64,000 nt of DNA from Gambelia wislizenii (lineage: Eukaryota > Chordata > Lepidosauria > Squamata > Crotaphytidae). The translations under genes were made by a program, and so were the position numbers. Location: NCBI GenBank assembly GCA_030847615.1, contig JAUMIR010000003.1, positions 72,302,001-72,366,000 of the forward strand. Reading direction: 5' to 3'. Below the pieces are notes generated by a model, which did not search any database, had not been told where the DNA came from, and worked only from the letters and a program-made list of their open reading frames with translations. Shown here in pieces: positions 45,271 to 54,794 of the stretch (positions are counted from its first letter, which is position 1; every line of letters starts with the position of its first letter).

Positions 45271-46212
45271 TGTTGGAAAATATAGTTTGCAGTCCAATAA
45301 GTTGAAATGGTTTTGCCATTGAAGGGTTAACTGAGAAGGCATATGAGATGAGCTGATGTAACTTCCTGAAGTTTTGCTATTGGGTAATCTGGGATGAAGG
45401 GGAGTGTCTGAGTATTCCACTTTGTTCCAGAAGCCATGATCCTTAACAAAACCTCATGGTCCTTTGAACTGAGAGGACCCCGAAAGGGGTGTCCTGAACA
45501 TAGTTTTGTGACAATGTAGTTTTTAAGTATTTTTAAGTAGTTTTAGTTTGTTTTGATGGAGTTTTTTGTTCCTGCCAAGAATGAGCTCTCTAAACTGTAA
45601 GTAAAGATGCTTTTGGACTTTTTAAACTAACTTTTGAGTCTTGAGTGGTTATTTTGCTAGTTAAACAACTTGGGAAAAGACAAAGGACTTTTTCGGATGG
45701 CGAGCTGTAACGGGAGCAGCCTCGTCCCCGTTGCGAGGCTGCTGCGTGGTAGGGGGTCAGTTTCGGATTACCCTGTCCCCCCTACTGATACTGTTGCAGA
45801 AGAGCTGGGAGGCTGCAGTGCTATATTTAGCGATTTTCTAATCACGGTCAACTTCCATGATTAGAAAATCGCTAAATATAGTGCTGCAGCCTCCCAGCTC
45901 TTCTGCAACAGTATCGGTAGGGGGACAGCAGCATCTGAAACGGACCCCCTACCACGCAGCAGCCTCGCAATGGGGACGAGGCTGCTTCCGTTACAGATCG
46001 CCATCCGAAAAAGTCCAAAGGGTGTTTGGTTACTTGCTAAGCTGTGGTTTTACATGTATGCTAACATCCTGATGCTAGATGCTGCTGCATTTGCATTAAA
46101 CTCTGCTAAACTGGCTGTATTCTCCACTAACGTGTGAAGCACAGTGTGGATGTTTAAATAGGGACAACATACCCTGATATTTTAAACAGTGTATTTTATA
46201 CACATTCCAATA
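45271..46212 (+). repeat. 3' LTR of copia-B, split by a foldback MITE
   Basis: The LTR starts TGTTGGAAAATATAG and ends CATTCCAATA. It is 942 bp, and 332 bp of MITE plus a 3-bp duplication account exactly for the excess over the 607-bp 5' LTR. CTATA follows. Confidence 0.93.
45685..46016. mobile_element. Foldback MITE 3, nested in the copia-B LTR
   Basis: The ends are GGACTTTTTCGGATGGCGA and its complement. AAA flanks it on each side (45682-45684 and 46017-46019), and the 5' LTR supplies the empty site (GACAAAGGGTGTTTGG). The arms of about 155 bp are nearly perfect complements, with a centre CACGGTCAACTTCCATG at 45843-45859. Inside the arms are G/C-rich stretches unlike the LTR. This is the best-defined copy because both ends and the target are known. 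Confidence 0.95.
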
Positions 46213-46217
46213 CTATA

Positions 46218-46340
46218 TTTCTCACAGTAGCATACCATAGAATCGCATTGGAGGACCTGGAAAATGCCTGAGGAGAACATATTTTTTTCAGATGCAGGTA
46301 AGTGAAACCGTAGGTACCAGTCCCACAAAAACGGGGGTCA
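46218..46340 (+). repeat. Dispersed repeat, right flank of copia-B
   Basis: CATAGAATCGCATTGGAGGACCTGG matches 21280-21305 and the reverse copy at 34570-34640. It continues the repeat interrupted at 40562. Confidence 0.6.
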
Positions 46341-46451
46341 TATTGTATAAATTCTAGCTAAGTTAGTATCCAATTATTATGGCAACAAGAGCAGAACTGA
46401 GTGTTCTCCCATGTCCCTTTCCCCAACTCTCTCCACTAGCAAGGTAATAGT

Positions 46452-47370
46452 ATCATAGAATCATAGAATCATAGAGTTGGAAGAGATCACAAGGGCCATC
46501 CAGTCCAACCCCCTGCCATGCAGGAATACCCAATCAGAGCATTCCCAACAGATGGCCATCCAGCCTCTGTTTAAAACCTCCAAAGAAGGAGACTCCACCA
46601 CACTCCGAGGCAGTGTATTCCACTGCCAAACAGCTCTTACTCTCAGGAAGTTCCTCCTAATGTTTAGATGGAATCTTTTTTTCCTGTAGTTTGAGTCCAT
46701 TGCTCTATGTCCTAGTCTCTGGAGCAGCAGAAAACAAGCTTGCTCCACCCTCAGTATAACATCCCTTCAAATATTTAAACATGGCTATCATGTCCCCTCT
46801 TAACCTTCTCTTTCCCAGGCTCAACATACCCCAGCTCCCTAAGACGCTCCTCATAAGGCATGGCTTCCAGACCTCCCACCATTTTGGTCACCCTCCTCTG
46901 GACTCATTCCAGTTTGTCCATACCCTTCTAGAATTGTGGTGCCCAGAAGTGGACACAGTATTTCCAGGTGAGGTCTGACTAAAGCAGAATAGAGTGGCAC
47001 TATTACTTCCCTTGATCTAGACGCTATACTCCTATTGATGCAGCCTAGAATCGTGTTGGATTTTTTAGCTGCCACGTCACACTGCTGACTCATGTTCCAT
47101 TTGTGGTCCACTAAGACTCCTAGATCTCTTTTGCATGTACTGCCATCAAGCGAGGTGTCACCCATCCTATATCTGTGCCTTTCATTTTTACTTCCCAAGT
47201 GTAGTATCCTACATTTCCCCCTGTTGAAATTCATTTTGTTAGTTTTGGCCCAGCTTTCTAATCTGTTATGGTCATTTTGAATTCTGATCCTATCATATGG
47301 GGTATTAGCTACCCCTCCTAATTTGGTGTCATCTGCAAACTTGATGAGTGTCATCTGCAAACCTCTATCC
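46452..47370 (-). mobile_element. CR1 LINE copy 2, 3' part
   Basis: The 3' repeats (ATCATAGA units at 46452-46474) and the body match the CR1 at 16314 in the same order. The reverse-transcriptase frame is broken, but the stretch up to the FADD site (near 47325-47345) can be followed. A 15-bp local duplication (GTGTCATCTGCAAAC) occurs just before the hAT insertion. The last eight bases, CTCTATCC, are the hAT target. Confidence 0.88.
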
Positions 47371-47734
47371 CAGCCTTTCTCAGCCTTTTTACCCTGAAAT
47401 AATTTCCAGGTCTCAGGGAACTCCTGCCTAAACATTATTGTATCTACAGCTAGAAAAATGTTTAAAAATCACCTTTCTCAGGGAACCATGGTTGAGATAT
47501 GCTGATGATAGTTCCAAAACAGAAACAGAAACAGAAGGAACCTAAACCAACCGAGGTTTCCTATTTTTCTTGGGGTGGGGAGAGAAAGACCTCCCCTTTT
47601 AGTGGCAGCCTCGCTTGAAGGACCAGATATTTGAGGACAGTGAAGAACTTTGTGCTTTGGTTGAAAAAGATATTGGGGTTTTTTTTGGGGGGGGGGGGCT
47701 TGCAAAATCAATGTCCTGACTTTTCCCCCCGGGG

Positions 47735-48265
47735 GTGGGGTTGGCCTACCTTTGTACTTGGAGTCCGAGAAGGCCTGGGCTGCCTTGGCCAGGAGGCAGA
47801 GGGGGGCTGAGTCATAGGTGCTGCCCCCCACATGGGCACTGCTGGAGTAAGGGGCTCAGGCAGCCAGGGGTTTGCAGTCAGTCAAAACGTGAATCAGGAA
47901 TAAGGAGGTCACCATCCAGAACTGGGAGGGGTGCCTCCTCTGCCACTGCCTTGGATGTGTGGGTCCAGGTGCTGTGGGTGGAGACTCCAGCCACCACTGC
48001 CCCCAAGCAGTCCCTGCCGGGCAAGGGGGATGAAGGGCAGCCATTGCTGCTCAGCTGCTTTGAGCAGATGCTGAGTTCCAGCAGGGAGCACCCATTACCC
48101 ACCAGCACCAAACACCCCTTGGCCATGCTGGCAGCGGCAGCTAAGGGGCTCCTGGGTGGTGTGAGAGCAGCAAGTCGATCCCAAAGCCGTCAGCGGAGCC
48201 CTCCATCGCTTGCTCCTGATCCAGATGGATCTGGCTCTGGTGGCTCAGTTTGACATGGTGGCCCT
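47735..48265. other. G/C-rich block within the hAT, possible captured sequence
   Basis: Frames are open in several registers: 172 codons on the plus strand from 47735 and several of 60-117 codons on the minus strand. Peptides include KHPLAMLAAAAKG (plus) and STYDSAPLCLLAKAAQAF (minus). Neither is recognised with confidence. High G/C alone can open frames, so this may be non-coding. A captured host exon is the alternative. Confidence 0.3.
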
Positions 48266-48466
48266 CGCCAGCCAAGGGGAGTCAGGTGAGACCCCAAAAG
48301 CGGCGGGAGGGAAGGAAGCCCAGCACTCCAAGGTTGGGGTTCAGGGCCAAGTCTTTGCCTTTCCTTGCACTCCTCATCCAGGCTAGCTGCAGGGGGGGAA
48401 GTGGAGGGAAGGAAGGAAGGGGATAAGAGAATGAGAGATGGAAGGAAGGAAAAGAAGAAAAGGAGA

Positions 48467-48470
48467 GGGA

Positions 48471-48506
<36 letters not shown>

Positions 48507-48507
48507 A
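48467..48507 (+). repeat. AAAG microsatellite
   Basis: About ten copies of GAAA in a purine-rich region inside the hAT element. Confidence 0.9.
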
Positions 48508-48907
48508 AAGGAAGGGAGGGAGAGCAGAGAAGGTGAGAGGAGGAAAGTAAAGAGCCAGAGGTGGGAGGTGGAGAAAGTCAAACTTTGCCCAGGCACCAGA
48601 ACCCGCAAGAGTGCCATCTGGGCTCTCCTGACTCCAGGCTGAGCTCCATCGAGTTCAGTGGAGTGGAGGTGCCGGCTGGTTCTGCACAGAAAAGAATTGG
48701 TGGGGCCCTCTGAGGAGCTGGCAGAGGCAGCCGGGACATAGCTGGGTCCTAAAGCCCAACATTACTATATTATATACTTACTATAAAAACCTCCAAAAAT
48801 TACTATAAAGCCCAACATAACTATTTCTCATTACTATTTGTCATGGAACCCCTAGCCATGTCTCATGGAAACTTAGGGTTCCGCAGAACCCTGGTTGAGA
48901 AACGCTG

Positions 48908-50045
48908 CTCTATTCCATCATCCATGTCATGTATAAAAATGTTGAATAGCACTTGGGCCCAGGACAGAACCCAGTGGCACCCTGCTGGTCACGTCTCTCC
49001 AGGATGAAGATGAGCCATTGGTGATTACCCTTTGGATTCGGCCCATCAACCAATTACAAATCCACCTAACAGTTCCATTGTCTAGCCCACATGTTACTGA
49101 CTTTTTTGCAAGGATATCATGGGGGACTTTCTCAAAGGCCTTACTGAAATCAAGAAACACTATATCCACAGTATTCCCTTCATCTACCAAGTATGTAACT
49201 CTACAAAAAAAAAAAAAAGAAGAAGAAGAAGAAGAAGAAGAGAGAGATTAGATTAGTCTGACATGACTTGTTTTTGAGAAATCCATGTTGACTTTTAATG
49301 ATCACAGCATTCCTTTCTAAGTGCTTACAGACTGTTTAATGATCTGCTCTAGAATCTCTCCTAGTATTGATGTCAGGCTGACTGAGCAATAATTAATTGT
49401 GATCTTCTCCCCACCTCTTTTAAAGATGGGGACAACATTTGCTCTCCTCCAGTCTGCTGGGACTGCTCCTGTTCTCCAGGATTTCTCAAAAATTATTGCC
49501 AGTGGTTCTGAGAATACTTCTGCCAGTTCTTTTAGTACCCTTGGATGAAGTTCATCAGGCCCTGGAGGCTTGAATTCATTTATACTGGCCAGGTATTCCT
49601 GTACAACCTCTTTACTGTTCTATGCTGCATTTCCCCTACTGCTCCATTTTCTCCAGGTTGAGCACTGTTCTCCTTTTGGGAGAAGACTGAGGCAAAGATG
49701 TTGAATAGCTCTGCCTTTTTTCTGTCCCCTGTTAGTATTTCACCACCTTCTCCCTGCAGTGGTCCTATCACTTCTTTGTTCTTTCTTTTGCTATGGACAT
49801 ATCCCAAAAAGCCCTTTTTATTGTTTTTAACCTCTCTAGTAAGCCTGAGCTCCATCTGTGCTTTTGCTTTTCTGATTTTCCCCCTACACAAGCTGGCTAT
49901 TTGTTTGAATTGTTCTTTGGTGATTTCTCCCTTTCTCCATTTCTTATACATGTTCCTTTTAAGACTTAGCTCAGTTGAAAGTTCTTCAGACATCCATACT
50001 GGCTTTTTTAGACACCTGCCATTTTTCCTCCTCATTGGAACTGAA
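48908..50045 (-). mobile_element. CR1 LINE copy 2, 5' part
   Basis: This continues the copy interrupted at 47370 and is collinear with 17260-18360 of the first CR1. Minus-strand segments keep FLDFSKAFEKVPHDILA (near 49150) and the MYKKW and KNNKKGFLGY region (near 49820-49950). Stops, frameshifts and an inserted AAG microsatellite (49204-49245) break the frame. The 5' truncation is near 50045. Confidence 0.85.
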
Positions 50046-50349
50046 GTGTTGGGAGGGGATGGCTTCAGCTAAAATCCGAGGTTTGGAAGGTGAGGAAAGG
50101 CAGATACTGTTGTCCCACTTGATGGAGTTTTATGGTACCGTATCCTCCTCCAAGATCTATTAATGATTAAAGTTACAGAAGTCCTGTCCCTTATCCAGGC
50201 TGACAACCCTAGCATAGAATTCAAACTTGCAGGATCGATAGACACATCTGATGGCTTGTTAGAGCTACTCTGTTTTTAATGGAACCCCAACTTTCACCAA
50301 CCCGAGCCAGGTTAGAATTAAAGAACAAGATACCTCTGAGCTAGTAGTT

Positions 50350-51699
50350 TGTTTTTGTTTGGTTTATATATTTTAATTAATTTTCTCAAATTAAAATAAC
50401 AATACAAATCTATATCTACATATATATTTATTTACATACCTAACATATAATCACTAACAATCTATAAGAATCTGCAACACATAACCTATAACCTAAAGCA
50501 TATAATATATAACATATAACACAATATAACATTGAACATATAACACAATATACTATAAACTTACATTAACATTAAACGTGGCTTCCTATCCTTCGAATGT
50601 TGGATGATTTCTCTAACATTCACAACTACATCTCTCTCTTATTTCTAAATTAATATGTTTCTACCCTTTTCCGAATCTTTACTCCTTTTAAACAGTTTTA
50701 AATTATATTCTTCAAATTTAGTGTTTTACTTGTGTCCCATTTCTTTTCTATATATCTATACAATACATTCCATTCCTTTTCAAAGATTTTTGGGGCTTTC
50801 TCCTTTAATAATGTTGTTAATTTATCTATCTCTGCTAAGTCCCATAATTTCAACATCCATTCTTCTTGTGTCGGTATCTCCTCTTCTTTCTCATAGTATG
50901 CATATGTCATTCTCATTGCTGTTACCATATAAAAAAACTATTTTTCATGTTCTTTTTAAACAGCCTCATCCACTATATTTAACAAATATTGTTCTGGATT
51001 CATTTGAAACTTTATCTCTAAAATTTCCTGCACTATTATGTGTATTTGACTCCAGTAATCTTTTCCTTTTCTACACAACCACCAGTTATGGTAAAAGGAA
51101 CCCACAGCTTCTTTATATTTCCAATATTTATTGGAGTTTCCTCCATGCATTTTTGAAATTCTTACTTGTGTTAAGTACCATCAGTAGTATATCTTATAAT
51201 AATTTTCTCTGAGATCAGCACTCAATGTAAATTTTAGTGTTTTTATCCATGTTTTCTCCCATAGTTCTAATTGTATTGTTCATCCAATATTTTGCATCCA
51301 TTTAATCATGCATTTGTTAACAATTTCATTTTCTGTTTCCCATTTTAACAATATTTTATATATTTCCCTATTATATGATTATCTTTTGAACATGTAATTT
51401 TCTCAAAATCTGAAGTTTTAGTCTCAATCCCTTCAATTCTATCATCCATTTTATATCATTCCATATCTGTCTATATGTGTACCAGTACCACATATATCCT
51501 TCTATTTCTAGTTCTTCCCTGGTCTTTATCTCATAACTCTCATTGTGGATTTTCAATCATTGTTTATATGTTATCCAACCCCTCTGAGATGTATTTTCCT
51601 TCCTGTAAAAACCTTCATGGGGTGATACTCACAGTGGTATATTATTGTAGAATCTTTTCTTGTATTTCAACCAAACTTGTAACAGATTTTTCTAACATA
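50350..51699 (-). mobile_element. L1 LINE ORF2 C-terminal part and 3' UTR
   Basis: On the minus strand, pieces of L1 ORF2 can be followed: a FYRKE segment after a V-S-P motif near 51610, then EELEIEGYMWYWYTYRQIWNDIKW, then SFYHNWWLCRKGKDYWSQI (near 51080-51140), matching the W-WW-C ending of L1 ORF2. The 3' region (50390-50565) is AT-rich with repeats of ATATAACACAAT. Frames are broken. Confidence 0.7.
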
Positions 51700-52290
51700 G
51701 GAGATGCCCTGTTTCTGTCCCGCAAGCCCCTCTCTCATTCCTGCAATGAAATGGAGATAAATGTTCAAACACTTACCTCCATTCCGCGGCAGGAACAGGC
51801 TCTGTTCCTCCTTGCTGGCCAGCTGTAAATGCAGCTGTTGTAAGGCCGCCTTTACAACTGGCTGGCTGAAATCCCGCTTGTTCTCACGAACAAGCGGTAT
51901 AACCCCCCCCCCAGCTATCAAAACACAAAACAAAATGCCAAAAGAAATTTTAAAAAACAACAACAAAGAATCCAGCGTGGGGGGAAAAGGTGGCACTTAC
52001 CTTTATGTCCCGTTCATGGCTGGAAGTGTTCGGCACGGACCTCCTCCCCCGTCCCTGTCATTCCAGAACAGGGACGGGTCTCCTGTTCACACACCTGTGA
52101 TCCATTACAGAAATGGAACCGGGTGTTTAATAATGACTTCTTCCCATGAATACTGTACTATATCACGGGGAGAAAACAGAACAGTAACACTTGAGGCACA
52201 GAACAGGGTGAACATTGTCTGAAAGAAAAATCTTTCAGCAACCCTGTTCTGTGCCTGTAACAGGACAAATTGGCTGTGTGAAAATCTCCC
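51700..52290. mobile_element. MITE inserted in the L1
   Basis: The right end complements to GGAGATTTTCACACAGCC and the left end is GGAGATGCCCTG, so only the first six bases clearly match. L1 protein sequence can be followed across it (NREFNEH on the right, a KICYKF-like segment on the left). Inside are two strong hairpins: CCGCTTGTTC with GAACAAGCGG (51872-51896) and AGGCACAGAACAGGGT with its complement (52194-52253). The middle (GGTGGCACTTACCTTTATGTCCCG) resembles the 18508 family. Confidence 0.65.
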
Positions 52291-52800
52291 TAGTGTTCAT
52301 TAAATTCTCTGTTAGTTGTTAATTTAGCATACCCCATATATGCATGCCAACCATATTGAATACTTAATCCTTCCAGACACAATAATCGTTTGTCCTCTAA
52401 AGTAACCCACTCTTTTATCCACATGAAACGACATGCCTGGAAGTATAATTTCAAGTTTGGTAGATTTTGCTCCCCTCGTTCTTTTGCATCTTGCAAAATC
52501 TTTAATCACACTCTTGGTTTTTCCACAGACCAAATAAATTTAGATATGCTCTTATTCCATTCCTTAAAAGGTGTTTCATTAGTCAAAATAGGTATCATTT
52601 GAAATAAAAACAGTATTTTGGGTAGTATGGACATTTTAGTAGTTTGTTTTTGATACCAGCATTGCACTGAACCCAGAGTTCTTTTACAGAAAATGCCAAT
52701 TGACTCTAATTTCAAGATAGTGGGGCACTTGGTTTCTGTAGTTGTTAAACTATTAGGAATCAGAAATCTTTGGTGATCTACTGCAAATTGCACAAGCATC
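52291..52800 (-). mobile_element. L1 LINE ORF2, 5' remainder
   Basis: Minus-strand peptides [18 protein letters not shown] and [15 protein letters not shown], then YFQACRFMWIKEWVTLEDKR, follow the order of the C-terminal half of L1 ORF2. Frameshifts are present. The upstream limit is uncertain. Confidence 0.7.
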
Positions 52801-52979
52801 TATCAGCAGATCATTTTTATCTCCCACACAAACCCACTCTGGAGTATCTTTTAAAAAATGCTTCTTGCTGGAAAAGTGTTCTGCCTTTTTGAGAATTCTT
52901 CTATTCTCCACCTTACTATGATGTAAGTGTGAAAGGTGACTCCCCTCCTCCAAAAGTGTAATTCAGAAGGGCTAATAGG

Positions 52980-54180
52980 TTCAGACAAACCAGTTAAATG
53001 ACAAGCACTGATCAATGCATTTAGTCTCTGTCTATTGTTTGTAATGGTATACTCCCTGGGCTTCAGGCTGGCAGCTGTCTTTCATCTCAGTGAGTGCCTT
53101 GCTTCATGAAATGTTTAAAACATCCCTCCCTTTTGATGGCTCTATCAATACAATATTATCGAACTCCAGTCAAACACAATGAAGACACACTTGTCTCACT
53201 GTTGGACCCCAGATGAGTTGTCTATGAACTGCGTAAAATCTCCCTGTTACCTGCCTTTTAGATCTTTACAAAAAATGAAGTGAAGGATAGAAATCACTAA
53301 TATGTATTTTCATTAGGAAAAAATATGGATATAAATGTTAGTGACATATTGATGTTAGCTACAGCTAATGCTTTTACAAAGAAATCCTGCTGCCCAGCTC
53401 CATTGGCAGCTTCAACATTATGGTATAACAAAATTCCTGCTCAGACTTTCAGACTGCACATTCATTGAAGGCGTAAGTGAAGGCCACAGGCATACAGCAG
53501 AATGCAAAAACAACCATGCAAGTGGGAGAATTCTACAATTAACCAGGTCCTGTCTCATATTGCGGGACTTTATGTACATTCAAATGTGTGTGCCCTCCAT
53601 CCAGGCATTCAGTGAATGCACACAGGAAGAGACACAAGCTTGTCACCTTTCCTCGTGTGCATTAATTGTGAAAAGGAGCAAACACAAGAATACGGAGGTC
53701 TCATTATCCTATGCCCATAGGCAACAAGTAATCATAAAGACAGGGGAAGCAGTTATCATAGGGGAAGACATCAAGCCAGTCCAAGTCATGCATATGTAAT
53801 CAGGGAAGTTCATGGAAGATGAAGGGAGACACAGAGGCAAGATCTCTGTCTATCCATAATCTGTTACAAGAAACTGATAGTCCTGTTAATTGAAGTGGAA
53901 AGGGTAAGACAAGTATATGTTAAAGGTAGCTAGTCCAGAGGTCAAGAATCCCAATAAATACACAGGTATGGAGAGCACTGCCCACCAGAGAGTTTGAAGG
54001 CTTGCAAGCAAGCAGGACTCCCAACACCTGCTAGTGTTGATTGCTCAGCATTTTCTATTTAAGAGGCATTGACTCCTCCCACACACTTTCTTCTCTCTTT
54101 GTGAAGCTTCAAATGACAAGAATATCTCTTTAGTGCCCATCAAGTCCTGCTCAGAAAATGTATTGCTAAGACAAAAAACA
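52980..54180. other. Unannotated DNA
   Basis: The 143-codon plus frame at 53368-53799 has no domain I recognise, no clear splice context and no similarity to the elements here. I treat it as unsupported. Confidence 0.4.
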
Positions 54181-54184
54181 AAAA

Positions 54185-54790
54185 CAGGAAATAACATGAA
54201 CGCCAATTTGCAGGAACTTTCATTTGACTCCACAATTTTTTGCAAGATCGCAGGCATATGACACTATCCACATTCATTGTTCAATCGGGCTTGCAAATCA
54301 AGATGGCGGACACAAGTGAATTATGTATATTTTTATTGTCACCAGTTGCCAGTTTGTTTGTTTTTTAAGTAAATCCAAGGTATGGCGGTGCAACCTTCCA
54401 CTTAAATAGACAGAGAAAAAGAGAGGGGAAGGCTGTTCGGTTGCCTCAGCACACTATCGCTATTGCAAAAATCCAACATGGCAGTTCGGGGCACTTGCCA
54501 AGAAGTTCCTCCCCCTGTCCATGTCCAGCCAATCAGCTTTCCACTTCCACTCTTATCAGGAATGCACATCAAAGTGAGTTGGTTGTCCCAACAAGTGGAA
54601 TGTGCATTTCCTTCAGAGTTTTTTTTTTTTTTTAAATATACAGGAAAACTGCAAAGGTTTTTCCCATGGAGCATTTGGTATTTTTGGCTTCCCTCCTTCT
54701 GAATGTGGTGGGTTGATGCTATATCCCATTTAGACAAATGGTATTCTCCTCGAATTCTTTGAGGAGTATTTTTGCCATATAGACAAGCCC
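54185..54790. mobile_element. MITE with GCTTGTCTATATG end, second copy
   Basis: The right end (complement GGGCTTGTCTATATGGCA) is followed by TTA. The body matches the copy at 38986, including the GAGGAGTATT hairpin arm near 54761. The left end is not recognisable, so the copy may be 5' truncated. Confidence 0.6.
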
Positions 54791-54794
54791 TTAG

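Larger units (their letters stand above)
47371..48907. mobile_element. Non-autonomous hAT element inserted in CR1 (1.5 kb)
   Basis: The left end CAGCCTTTCTCAGCC and the complement of the right end (CAGCGTTTCTCAACC) match in 13 of 15 bases. The 8-bp target copies are CTCTATCC (47363-47370) and CTCTATTC (48908-48915). CAG ends with 8-bp duplications are characteristic of hAT. CR1 sequence resumes directly after it. The interior has a G/C-rich block with an oligo-G run (47685-47698), an AAAG microsatellite (48467-48507) and no transposase that I can identify. Confidence 0.85.

Noticed and set aside
48467..48507. The AAAG run as a regulatory purine tract
   Set aside because: It is a simple microsatellite within a hAT element, with no gene nearby.
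53368..53799. A 143-codon plus-strand frame as a possible host exon
   Set aside because: No known motif, no convincing splice signals or neighbouring exons, and amino-acid composition typical of chance frames.
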